From positions 7,675,001-7,739,000 of the forward strand of contig NZ_CP012382.1 in assembly GCF_001267885.1 (NCBI RefSeq): DNA of 64,000 bases, given 5' to 3'. The translations under genes were made by a program, and so were the position numbers. Below, piece after piece: positions 55,001 through 64,000 of the stretch. Position 1 is the first letter of the stretch. Each line of letters starts with the position of its first letter. The DNA comes from Streptomyces ambofaciens ATCC 23877. GTDB lineage: Bacteria > Actinomycetota > Actinomycetes > Streptomycetales > Streptomycetaceae. The notes beneath the pieces are model-generated. The model worked only from the letters and a program-made list of their open reading frames with translations. It was not told the DNA's origin and ran no database searches.

Positions 55001-58000
55001 TGCACGCGGGCAGCCAGGTGGGCTGCGCCGTGGTGGACGAGCTGACCCTGGACACCCCGGTGCACCTGCCCGAGTCGGGCGGTCTCCGGATCCAGGCGGA
55101 GGTGGGCCCCCCGCTCGCGGACGGCTCCCGGGAGATCGCCCTCTACACCCGGCCCGACGAGGCCGACGGGGTCGTCGGCACCGACGGCGGCTGGGTCCGG
55201 CACGCCACCGGCGTCCTGGCCCCCGCCCGTCCGACGGCGGGCGAAACCCTGGCCGAGTGGCCGCCCCGGGACGCCGAACCGGTGGTACTGGACGACTTCT
55301 ACGCCACCGCGGCGGCCGCCGGCCTCGACTACGGGCCACTCTTCCAGGGCCTGCGCGGCGCCTGGCGCGCCCCCGACGGTGCGGTGTACGCCGACGTGGC
55401 GCTGCCCGTCGTGGCCGACACCGCGGACGCCCCGGACGCCGCGGGCTTCGACCTGCACCCCGCCCTCTTCGACGCCGCCCTGCACTGCGCGGCCCTGAGC
55501 GGCCCCTCGCAGCACGCCCCGGCCGTCCGGATACCGTTCAGCTGGTCCGGCGTCACCCTGCACGCCAAGGGTGCCACCGCCCTGCGCGTACGCCTGACCC
55601 CCACCGGTGCGGACGCCGTCTCGCTCGAACTCGCCGACCCGACGGGACGGCCGGTCGCCTCCGTGGAGTCCCTGGTGCTGCGACCGGCGGCGCCCATGGA
55701 GGGCCGGATCCCGCCCGACACGCTCTTCCGGATCGAGTGGACCGCCCTGCCCGCCTCCGGCCCGGCCGCGCCGTGGACGGTCGTCACCGGCGCGAACGGA
55801 CTGGCGGCCCTGGCCGAGCCCCCCGCCCTGGTGGCGGTCCACACCGACCCGGACCACGGGGACCCCGACGGTCCGGTGACCCTCGACGGGCCCGCCGCGG
55901 TCCGCCGCGCCACCCACCGCGCCCTGGACCACGTGCGGACCTGGCTCGCCGACGAGCGCTTCGCCGCCTCCCGGCTCGTCCTGCTCACCCGAGGCGCCGT
56001 GCCCGCCGGGGACACCCCGGTCGACCCGGCCGCCGCCGCGGTGTGGGGGCTGGTGCGCAGCGCGCAGACCGAGCACCCGGGACGTTTCGTTCTGCTCGAC
56101 CTGGACCCGTCCGACGGCTGCACACCGGTGACCGGCCTGGCGGACGCCGACGAACCGCAACTCGCCCTGCGTGAAGGCCGGCTGTTCGCGCCCCGTCTCG
56201 TCCGCGCCGCCGTTCCCCCCGCCGCGCCGGACCCGGCGGAGGCGCACGGCACGGTACTCGTCACCGGCGGCACCGGCGTCCTCGGTGGCCGCGTCGCCCG
56301 GCACCTGGCCGCCCGACACGGCGTCCGCGACCTGCTGCTGGTGAGCCGACGCGGCCCTGAAGCGCCCGGGGCGGACGAACTGATCGCCGAGCTGGCCGCC
56401 CTGGGGGCCCGCGCCCGTGCCCTCGCCTGCGACGTGGCCGACCGCGAAGCGCTCGCCGAGGTACTCGCCGGCCTCCCCGCCGACCGGCCGCTGACCGGGG
56501 TGGTGCACGCCGCCGGCATCGTGGACGACGGCGTGGTCACCTCCCTGACCCCCGACCGGCTCGACGCGGTCCTGGACGCCAAGGCGGCCTCCGCGCTGCA
56601 CCTGGACGACCTGGTCGGCGACGTCTCCCTGTTCGTGCTGTTCTCCTCCGCCTCGGCGACCTTCGGGTCCGCCGGCCAGGCCGGCTACGCGGCGGCGAAC
56701 GCCGTCCTGGACGCCGTCGCCCGCCGCAGACCGGGCGCCGTCTCCGTCGGCTGGGGCCTGTGGGCGGAGACCTCCGGTATCTCCGCCGGGCTGGACGAGA
56801 CGGGACGGGCCAGGATCCGGCGGGTGGGCTCCGCGCTGGCCACCGACGAAGCGCTGGCCGTCCTGGACGCCGTCCGGACGGGCGACACCCCGCACCTGGT
56901 CGCCCTCCGCCTGAACCTCGCCGAGCTGCGGGAGGCCGCGGACCGCGACCCGGCCGCGGTGGCGCCCCTGCTGCGAGGTCTGGTCACCCGCCGCGTCCTG
57001 CCCGAGGCGGGGCGTGCGGTGCGCGGTGCCGCCTCCCCGCTGGGCGAGCGCCTCGCCGGCCTCGGCGAGGCCGAACGCACCGAGCTGCTCTCCGACGTGG
57101 TGCGGTCCGAGGTCGCCGGTGTGCTCGGGCACACCGGCGCGGAGCCGATCGAGGACCACAGACCGTTCAAGGACCTGGGCTTCGACTCGTTGACCGCCGT
57201 GGAACTGCGCAACCGGCTCGGCGCCGTGACGGGCCTGCGGCTGCCCGCGGGCCTCGTCTTCGACCACCCCTCCCCGCAGGCCCTGGTGGCCCACCTCCTG
57301 CCCCGCCTGATCGGGGCGGACACCGCGGCGCCCGTGCGGGCCGGCCGCACCGTCGGCAGCGACGAGCCCATCGCCATCGTCGCGATGAGCTGCCGCTACC
57401 CCGGCGAGGTGAACAGCCCCGAGGACCTGTGGCGCCTGGTGGCGACGGGCTCCGACGCCATCGGCCCCTTCCCGGACAACCGCGGCTGGGACACCACGGC
57501 CCTCTACGACCCCGACCCCGACGCGGCCGGCAAGTCCTACGTCCTCCAGGGCGGCTTCGTCCACGACGCGGACCGCTTCGACCCCGTGCTCTTCGGTATC
57601 TCGCCGCGCGAGGCGCTGGCGATGGACCCGCAGCAGCGGCTGATGCTGGAAGCCTCCTGGGAGGCCTTCGAACGGGCCGGACTCGACCCGACCTCGCTGC
57701 GCGGCAGCTCCACCGGAGTGTTCGCCGGACTCATGTACCACGACTACGGCGCCACCGTGACGGTGCTGCCGGAGGGGGTCGAGGGCTATCTCGGCACCGG
57801 CACCGCGGGCAGCGTGCTGGCCGGCCGGGTGTCCTACACCTTCGGACTCGAAGGCCCGGCCATGACCGTGGACACCGCCTGCTCGTCGTCCCTGGTCACC
57901 CTGCACCTGGCCTGCCAGGCGCTGCGCAACGGCGAGTGCGACATGGCACTGGCGGGCGGCGTCACGGTGCTCTCCACCCCGGGCGTCTTCGTCGACTTCA

Positions 58001-61000
58001 GCAGACAGCGCGGCCTCGCCTCCGACGGCCGCTGCCGCTCGTTCTCCGCGGACGCCGACGGCACCGGCTGGGCCGAGGGCGTGGGTGTGCTGCTGGTGGA
58101 GCGGCTGTCGGACGCCGTCCGCAACGGGCACGAGGTGCTGGCGGTGGTGCGCGGTTCCGCGGTCAACCAGGACGGCGCGTCCAACGGCCTGACCGCCCCG
58201 AACGGTCCCTCGCAGGAACGTGTGATCCGCGCCGCGCTGGCCGCGGCCCGGCTGACCGCCGCGGACATCGACGTGGTGGAGGCGCACGGTACCGGTACGA
58301 CTCTGGGTGATCCGATCGAGGCGCAGGCGCTGCTGAACGCCTACGGTCAGGACCGGCCCGCCGACCGGCCTTTGTGGCTGGGGTCGCTCAAGTCCAACAT
58401 CGGGCACACGCAGGCCGCGGCGGGTGCCGGTGGTGTGATCAAGATGGTGCAGGCGTTGCGGCACGGGGTGCTGCCGCGGACCCTGCACGCGGACGAGCCC
58501 ACGCCGCACGTGGACTGGTCCTCAGGGGCCGTCGAGCTGCTCACCCAGGCCCTGGAGTGGCCGAGCGGGGAGCAACCGCGCCGTGCCGCTGTCTCGTCCT
58601 TCGGCATCAGCGGCACCAACGCGCACGTGGTGCTGGAGGAATACCGCGCACCGGCTCCGTCCCCCGCGCCCGTGGACGCCAGCGCGCCCGTGCGGCCCGC
58701 TCTCCCGGTGACGCCCTGGATCCTGTCCGGCAAGAGCGCGGCCGCCCTCCAGGAGTCGGCCGCCAGGCTCCTCGCCGTGGCGGACGAAGCGGATCCCGCA
58801 GACGCCGCTTGGCGGCTGGCCACCGGACGTGCCGTGCTGGAACACCGGGCGGTGGTGGTGGGTCCGGATCGTGTGGGTGGGTTGGGGGCGTTGGCGGGGG
58901 GTGTGGCGCATCCGGGTGTGGTGCGGGGTGTGGCGCGTTCGCGGGTGTCTCCGGTGTTCGTGTTTCCCGGTCAGGGGTCGCAGTGGGCGGGGATGGCCGC
59001 GGAGTTGCTGGAGCGGGAACCGGTGTTCGCCGAGGCGATGGCGGAGTGCGGGAGGGCGTTGGAGCCGTTCACCGACTTCTCGTTGGGGGAGGTGGTGCGG
59101 GGTGAGGGTGTGGGGCTGGAGCGGGTGGAGGTGGTCCAGCCGGTCCTGTGGGCGGTGATGGTGTCGCTGGCGAAGCTGTGGGCTTCGGTGGGGGTGGTGC
59201 CGGCCGGGGTGGTGGGTCATTCGCAGGGGGAGATCGCGGCGGCGGTGGTGGCCGGGGGTCTGTCGTTGGAAGACGGGGCGCGGGTGGTGGCTCTGCGGGC
59301 GCGTGCGATCGCCGGGGAGTTGGCGGGGCGGGGCGGGATGGTGTCCCTGGCGGTGCCGGTGGTGGAGGCGGAGAAGCTGGCAGCACGATGGCCGGGATTG
59401 TCGGTGGCGGCGGTCAACGGGCCTGGTTCCACGGTGGTGTCCGGCGAGGCGGCTGCGGTGGAGGAACTGCTGGCGCACTGCGAGGCGGAGGGCATCAGGG
59501 CGCGGCGGGTCCCCGTGGACTACGCCTCGCACTGTGCGCAGGTGGAGCGGATCCGTGAGCGGCTGCTGGAGGATCTGGCCCCGATCGCTCCGGTCTCCTC
59601 GGCGGTGCCGTTCCATTCGACGGTGACCGGTGTGCGGATGGACACCGCTGGGCTGGATGCGGAGTACTGGTACGGCAATCTGCGCAACACGGTGCGGTTC
59701 GAGGAGGTCACGCGGGCCCTGCTGACCGAGGGCCGCACCTTGTTTGTTGAGGTGAGTCCGCATCCGGTGCTGGCTGTCGGGGTGCAGGAGAGCATGGAGG
59801 CCGCGGGCGGCGCGGGGGTGGTGCTGGGGACGTTGCGGCGCGGCGAGGGAGGTGCGCAGCGTTGGGTGACCGCGCTGGCCGAGGCCCACGTGCACGGCGC
59901 CCCCGTCGACTGGACGCGCGTACTGGAGGACCGCACCGGCAGCGGCGTCGAGCTGCCCACCTACCCGTTCCAGCGGGACCGCTTCTGGCCCGAGAGCCGG
60001 GCGCTGCCCGCCGACGTCTCCGCCATGGGCCTCGACCGCACCGACCACCCGATGCTCGGCGCGGCGGTTCCGGTGGCCGGCACGGACGGCGTGCTGCTCA
60101 CCGGACGGATCGCAGCGGACACCCACCCGTGGATCGCCGACCACGTCCTGCTGGGCACCGTCCTGCTCCCCGGCACCGCACTGGTCGAACTCGCCGTCCG
60201 GGCCGGCACGTCGGCCGGCTGCCCGCACCTGGACGACCTCGCCCTGGAGGCCCCGCTCACCCTGCCCGAGGGACGGGCGGTCGTCCTGCAGGCCGTCATC
60301 GCGGACAGCGTTCCCACGGACAGCACGCGCTCCCTCACCCTCTACTCCCGCATCGAGGGCGACGACGGACCCTGGACCCGCAACGCGAGGGGCACGGTGC
60401 GGGCCGCCGACCCGGCCGGGTACGTCCCGGAGCCGGTCCCGTGGCCACCCACGGACGCCGAACCGGTCGACCTGACCGGGTTCTACGAACCCGCCGCCGA
60501 CAGCGGTTACGGCTACGGTCCCGCCTTCCGGGGCCTGCGCTCCGTCTGGCGACGGGACGACGAGGTGTTCGCCGAGGTCACGCTCCCTCAGGACGTCCGC
60601 GCCGGCGCCGAGGGGTTCTCCGTGCACCCCGCCCTCTTCGACGCCGCCCTGCACGCCATCGGTGCCGGAGGGCTCCTCCCGGGCGGCGGCGGGGTGCGGA
60701 TCCCCTTCGCGTGGCAGGGCGTCACCCTGCACGCGGCGGGCAGTACCGAACTGCGGGTCCGGCTGAGCCGCTCCGCCGAGCGGGAGGCCGTACGCCTGGA
60801 GGCCGTGACCACCACCGGCGCCCCGGTGATCCATGTCGAGTCGCTGGACCTCCGACCGGTCTCCGCCGCCCAGCTGGCCTCCGCGAACGGGCCCGGCGAC
60901 GCACTGTTCACGACCGACTGGACGTCCGCCGCGCCCGGCCCGTTCCCCGCGTCGTGGGCCGTGGTCGGCGGCGACGTCCTCGGCGCGGCCGACCACCTGG

Positions 61001-62766
61001 CCGAGGAGAACTTCGCCGTCGAGTGGCACGCCGACACCGCCGCACTGCTCGCCTACGCCGACGCGGGGATGAACGTGCCCGAGGTCGTCCTCCTCTCGGG
61101 GGCGGGAACACCGGACGAGGACGACGCGCAGGCGGTGCACCGCCGGGTGGCCGAGGTGCTCGACTCGGCACAGACCCTCCTCGCGGACCGACGCTTCGAC
61201 GGGTCCCGCATCGCGCTGCTCACCTGCGGTTCCGTCGCCGTACGGGACGGCGAGGACATCACCGACCTGCCCGGCGCGGCCGCCCGGGGACTGCTCCGGT
61301 CGGCACACGCCGAACACCCCGGCCGGTTCGTCCTCGTCGACACCGACGGCGACCTCACCGGGCTCGCCGAGGCACTCGTCCCCGACGAGCCGGAGACCGC
61401 GCTGCGCGGCGGTTCCCTGCTGGTGCCACGCCTGGTCCGGGCCCGGCCCGCGGGCGAGCCCGCGCTGCCCGTCGGAACCGTCCTGGTCACCGGCGGCACC
61501 GGTGTCCTCGGCGGTCTGGTGGCCCGGCACCTCGTCACCGCCCACGGCGTCACCGACCTGCTCCTGCTCAGCCGCTCCGGCCCGGACGCCCCCGGAGCCG
61601 CCGATCTCGCCGCCGACCTCGCCGCCCTCGGCGCGCGGGCCGACATCGTGGCCTGCGACACCGCCGACGCGGACCGCCTCGCCGAGGTGCTGACCGGCCG
61701 CCGGATCGCCACCGTGGTGCACGCGGCGGGCGTCCTCGACGACGGCGTCTTCGAGTCGATGACACCGAAGCGCGTCGCGGCCGTGCTGCGCCCCAAGGCC
61801 GACGCGGCGTTCCACCTGAGCAGACTGACCGGGGCCGAACTGTTCGTGTTCTTCTCCTCCGCCGGCGGCACCTTCGGGCCGGCCGGCCAGGCCAACTACG
61901 CCGCCGCCAATGCCACTCTGGACGCCCTGGCCGCCCGGATCCGGGCCCGGGGCGGGGACGCCCTCTCCATCGGCTGGGGCATGTGGGCCACCGGCACCGG
62001 CATGACCGGCCACCTCGACGGCGCCGCACGCGAGGACGCGACCGGCAGCGGAACCGCTCTGACCGACCAGGACGGCCTCACCCTGCTCGACGCCGCCCTC
62101 ACCACCGGCCGCTCCCATCTGGTGGCGGCACGCCTGGACCTGGCCGCCCTGCGGGCCCGCGCGGACAGCGTTCCGGTGCCCGCGCTGCTGCGTACCCTCG
62201 TTCCACCGCCGGTCCGGCGGACGGCCGAAGGGGAGAGGCCGGACACGCCGTCGCTCAGCGCCCGTCTGGCACCCCTCGACCCGTCCGAGCGACGGCAGGT
62301 GGTGCTCGACCTGGTCCGCGGCCACGCGGCCGCCGTCCTCGGACACGCCTCCGCCGAGGCCGTCGACCCCGACACGGGCTTCGTCGACCTGGGGTTCAGC
62401 TCGCTCAGCGCGATCGAGATCCGCAACCAGCTCAGCGCCGCCACCGGCCTGCGATTGACGACCACGCTGGTCTTCGACCACCCCACCGCCAGTCGCCTGG
62501 CCGACCACCTGCTGGACCAACTGGTGGTCGAGAGCGCCGAGTCCGGCCCCGCCGCGCTCCTGGCCGACCTCGACCGGCTCGACGCCGCCCTCGCCGGGAC
62601 CGGCCCGGGGGACGAGACCCGCAGCCGCGTGATCTCGCGACTGCACGCACTGCTCGCCCGGCACGACACCGCGGACGGTTCGGGCCTCGTCACCGCCGCC
62701 GGAAACCTCGACGCGGCGGACGACGACAACCTCTTCGCCTTCATCGACAACGAACTGGGAGCCTGA
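52096..62766 (+). CDS. PKS E: modular type I polyketide synthase, modules 9-10
   Basis: This 3556-aa protein is ordered KS-AT-DH-KR-ACP twice. The ATG at 52096 has GGGAGA 5 nt upstream and is followed by a class 1a docking helix ([14 protein letters not shown]). An in-frame GTG at 52057 overlaps the PKS D stop as GTGA and would add 13 residues by translational coupling; it is a real alternative. The C-terminal tail ends [14 protein letters not shown], very like the PKS C tail. PKS F begins 4 nt after the stop. Both modules have complete DH and KR sites, so together they should install two consecutive double bonds, the second methyl-branched. Confidence 0.97.
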   Translation: MTTEASKSPTEHKLRDYLGRAIAELHDTRRRLREAESQEHEPMAVVSVACTLPGGVRSPEDLWRLLASGTDAVTPFPGDRGWDDGPLVGAEGVAAPEASQGGFLHDAGMFDPAFFGINPREALAMDPQQRLVLESVWEAMERAGIHPDTLRGSRTGVFIGTTGQGYGINMQAGMAGTEGYQLTGSATAVLSGRIAYTLGLRGPAVSVDTACSSSLTALHLAAQSIRAGDCSMAFAGGVTVMPHPIAFHEFNRQGGLASDGRCKAFSADADGTGWSEGVGVLLVERLSDARRNGHPVLALIRGSAVNQDGASNGLTAPSGPAQERVIRAALDDARLTPDQVDVVEAHGTGTTLGDPIEAQALLATYGRGRDRPLWLGSLKSNIGHAQSAAGAAGVIKMVLAMSHGVLPRTLHADVPTPHVDWSSGRIELLTAEQPWEPGEQPRRAAVSSFGISGTNAHVILEEAPVEVPAEGPATRRPAPGTVPLPVSGRTAPALAAQAERLRAFLDDGAGAATELVDLAHSLGATRRSHELRAVVLATDLVHARTGLRAVEEGRTGADVLTGAVRPGLTAFLFTGQGAQHAGMARDLYDTFPVFAEAFDTVCQKVGGERPLKEIVFEDGAALDRTVHTQPALFAVEIALFRLAESWGLRPDVLAGHSIGELAAAHVAGILSLDDACRLVAARGRLMEELPEGGAMLAVEAAEDEIELPAGVDLAAVNGPSSLTVSGDADAIDALEERLRGQGRKVKRLAVSHAFHSHLMEPVLDEFAAIARDLTYHPPTIPLVSTVGPDSDPTTWEHWVGQVRSTVRFAGTAEELGRRGVTRYVEVGPDGLLSALIGAVDDTAVTVPLQRRGRDQTDSLLRAVARLHVAGLDPDWAAVLEPWSPRRVDLPTYAFQRQHYWPTLSSPADLRTAGLSGAGHPLLGALVSVAGDGGLVLTGRLSRATHPWLDDHRVLGAVLVPGTALVDLALHAGSQVGCAVVDELTLDTPVHLPESGGLRIQAEVGPPLADGSREIALYTRPDEADGVVGTDGGWVRHATGVLAPARPTAGETLAEWPPRDAEPVVLDDFYATAAAAGLDYGPLFQGLRGAWRAPDGAVYADVALPVVADTADAPDAAGFDLHPALFDAALHCAALSGPSQHAPAVRIPFSWSGVTLHAKGATALRVRLTPTGADAVSLELADPTGRPVASVESLVLRPAAPMEGRIPPDTLFRIEWTALPASGPAAPWTVVTGANGLAALAEPPALVAVHTDPDHGDPDGPVTLDGPAAVRRATHRALDHVRTWLADERFAASRLVLLTRGAVPAGDTPVDPAAAAVWGLVRSAQTEHPGRFVLLDLDPSDGCTPVTGLADADEPQLALREGRLFAPRLVRAAVPPAAPDPAEAHGTVLVTGGTGVLGGRVARHLAARHGVRDLLLVSRRGPEAPGADELIAELAALGARARALACDVADREALAEVLAGLPADRPLTGVVHAAGIVDDGVVTSLTPDRLDAVLDAKAASALHLDDLVGDVSLFVLFSSASATFGSAGQAGYAAANAVLDAVARRRPGAVSVGWGLWAETSGISAGLDETGRARIRRVGSALATDEALAVLDAVRTGDTPHLVALRLNLAELREAADRDPAAVAPLLRGLVTRRVLPEAGRAVRGAASPLGERLAGLGEAERTELLSDVVRSEVAGVLGHTGAEPIEDHRPFKDLGFDSLTAVELRNRLGAVTGLRLPAGLVFDHPSPQALVAHLLPRLIGADTAAPVRAGRTVGSDEPIAIVAMSCRYPGEVNSPEDLWRLVATGSDAIGPFPDNRGWDTTALYDPDPDAAGKSYVLQGGFVHDADRFDPVLFGISPREALAMDPQQRLMLEASWEAFERAGLDPTSLRGSSTGVFAGLMYHDYGATVTVLPEGVEGYLGTGTAGSVLAGRVSYTFGLEGPAMTVDTACSSSLVTLHLACQALRNGECDMALAGGVTVLSTPGVFVDFSRQRGLASDGRCRSFSADADGTGWAEGVGVLLVERLSDAVRNGHEVLAVVRGSAVNQDGASNGLTAPNGPSQERVIRAALAAARLTAADIDVVEAHGTGTTLGDPIEAQALLNAYGQDRPADRPLWLGSLKSNIGHTQAAAGAGGVIKMVQALRHGVLPRTLHADEPTPHVDWSSGAVELLTQALEWPSGEQPRRAAVSSFGISGTNAHVVLEEYRAPAPSPAPVDASAPVRPALPVTPWILSGKSAAALQESAARLLAVADEADPADAAWRLATGRAVLEHRAVVVGPDRVGGLGALAGGVAHPGVVRGVARSRVSPVFVFPGQGSQWAGMAAELLEREPVFAEAMAECGRALEPFTDFSLGEVVRGEGVGLERVEVVQPVLWAVMVSLAKLWASVGVVPAGVVGHSQGEIAAAVVAGGLSLEDGARVVALRARAIAGELAGRGGMVSLAVPVVEAEKLAARWPGLSVAAVNGPGSTVVSGEAAAVEELLAHCEAEGIRARRVPVDYASHCAQVERIRERLLEDLAPIAPVSSAVPFHSTVTGVRMDTAGLDAEYWYGNLRNTVRFEEVTRALLTEGRTLFVEVSPHPVLAVGVQESMEAAGGAGVVLGTLRRGEGGAQRWVTALAEAHVHGAPVDWTRVLEDRTGSGVELPTYPFQRDRFWPESRALPADVSAMGLDRTDHPMLGAAVPVAGTDGVLLTGRIAADTHPWIADHVLLGTVLLPGTALVELAVRAGTSAGCPHLDDLALEAPLTLPEGRAVVLQAVIADSVPTDSTRSLTLYSRIEGDDGPWTRNARGTVRAADPAGYVPEPVPWPPTDAEPVDLTGFYEPAADSGYGYGPAFRGLRSVWRRDDEVFAEVTLPQDVRAGAEGFSVHPALFDAALHAIGAGGLLPGGGGVRIPFAWQGVTLHAAGSTELRVRLSRSAEREAVRLEAVTTTGAPVIHVESLDLRPVSAAQLASANGPGDALFTTDWTSAAPGPFPASWAVVGGDVLGAADHLAEENFAVEWHADTAALLAYADAGMNVPEVVLLSGAGTPDEDDAQAVHRRVAEVLDSAQTLLADRRFDGSRIALLTCGSVAVRDGEDITDLPGAAARGLLRSAHAEHPGRFVLVDTDGDLTGLAEALVPDEPETALRGGSLLVPRLVRARPAGEPALPVGTVLVTGGTGVLGGLVARHLVTAHGVTDLLLLSRSGPDAPGAADLAADLAALGARADIVACDTADADRLAEVLTGRRIATVVHAAGVLDDGVFESMTPKRVAAVLRPKADAAFHLSRLTGAELFVFFSSAGGTFGPAGQANYAAANATLDALAARIRARGGDALSIGWGMWATGTGMTGHLDGAAREDATGSGTALTDQDGLTLLDAALTTGRSHLVAARLDLAALRARADSVPVPALLRTLVPPPVRRTAEGERPDTPSLSARLAPLDPSERRQVVLDLVRGHAAAVLGHASAEAVDPDTGFVDLGFSSLSAIEIRNQLSAATGLRLTTTLVFDHPTASRLADHLLDQLVVESAESGPAALLADLDRLDAALAGTGPGDETRSRVISRLHALLARHDTADGSGLVTAAGNLDAADDDNLFAFIDNELGA
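52216..57310 (+). other. Module 9: KS-AT(malonyl)-DH-KR-ACP
   Basis: Within PKS E, KS spans about residues 41-465 with Cys211; its N-terminal signature [11 protein letters not shown] departs from the usual [12 protein letters not shown] (about 569-875) has Ser657 in GHSIG and HAFH from residue 752, malonyl, but is diverged ([11 protein letters not shown]) from the near-identical malonyl ATs elsewhere in the cluster. DH (about 911-1198) has His951 and Asp1126. KR (about 1385-1565) has VDD in place of LDD, B type. ACP Ser1698. An unbranched double bond is predicted. Confidence 0.92.
57361..62530 (+). other. Module 10: KS-AT(methylmalonyl)-DH-KR-ACP
   Basis: KS spans about residues 1756-2185 with Cys1929. 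AT (about 2286-2615) has Ser2376 in GHSQG and YASH from residue 2476, methylmalonyl. DH (about 2645-2930) has His2683 and Asp2849. KR (about 3127-3305) has LDD, B type. The ACP (about 3395-3475) has the phosphopantetheine Ser3436 in LGFSSL, where the near-invariant Asp before it is Ser. A methyl-branched double bond conjugated to that of module 9 is predicted. Confidence 0.92.
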
Positions 62767-62770
62767 GGCG

Positions 62771-64000
<1,230 letters not shown>

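Overview
The window is high-GC actinobacterial DNA, most probably Streptomyces: very GC-rich third codon positions, strong GGAGG-type ribosome binding sites, GTG starts, and long antisense open frames that are only shadows of the coding strand. Nearly all of it is one glycosylated modular type I polyketide (macrolide-like) gene cluster, cut at the right edge inside a PKS gene. I cannot name the product from the sequence.

Layout. 1-589 is non-coding leader DNA. 590-2188 (+) is an acyl-CoA carboxylase carboxyltransferase subunit (extender supply). 2249-4036 (-) is a fatty acyl-AMP ligase (candidate starter or acyl activation). 4598-5854 (+) is a macrolide-type glycosyltransferase and 6095-7204 (+) a sugar 3-aminotransferase of the DnrJ type, which together imply an amino-deoxysugar. 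7296-8492 (-) and 8944-10188 (+) are two cytochromes P450. From 10382 onward six PKS genes on the + strand (A-F) hold ten complete extension modules and the start of an eleventh. Perfect hairpins separate the two convergent gene pairs.

Modules as read: A = M1 KS-AT(malonyl)-DH-ER-KR-ACP, M2 KS-AT(atypical)-KR-ACP, M3 KS-AT(methylmalonyl)-DH-KR-ACP; B = M4 KS-AT(malonyl)-KR-ACP; C = M5 KS-AT(malonyl)-KR-ACP, M6 KS-AT(malonyl)-DH-ER-KR-ACP; D = M7 KS-AT(methylmalonyl)-KR-ACP, M8 KS-AT(malonyl)-KR-ACP; E = M9 KS-AT(malonyl)-DH-KR-ACP, M10 KS-AT(methylmalonyl)-DH-KR-ACP; F = M11, KS only before the edge. No loading module, thioesterase, regulator, transporter or other sugar genes are present, so starter loading and chain release must be encoded outside. 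If the genes act in map order, this segment builds a reduced, hydroxylated chain ending in a methyl-branched diene.

The most informative non-coding signal is a shared promoter architecture (TAGGGG box, a -35 beginning TT, 18-19 bp, TAGNNT) in front of the glycosyltransferase, both P450s, PKS A and PKS D. It suggests one pathway-specific activator, not encoded here, switches on the cluster. Other points worth following are an AT with a non-canonical specificity motif (M2), a carboxyltransferase with an altered substrate-determining residue, a glycosyltransferase with a changed nucleotide-binding histidine, an orthogonal docking class at the B/C junction, and AT blocks with codon usage and near-identity that point to gene conversion.
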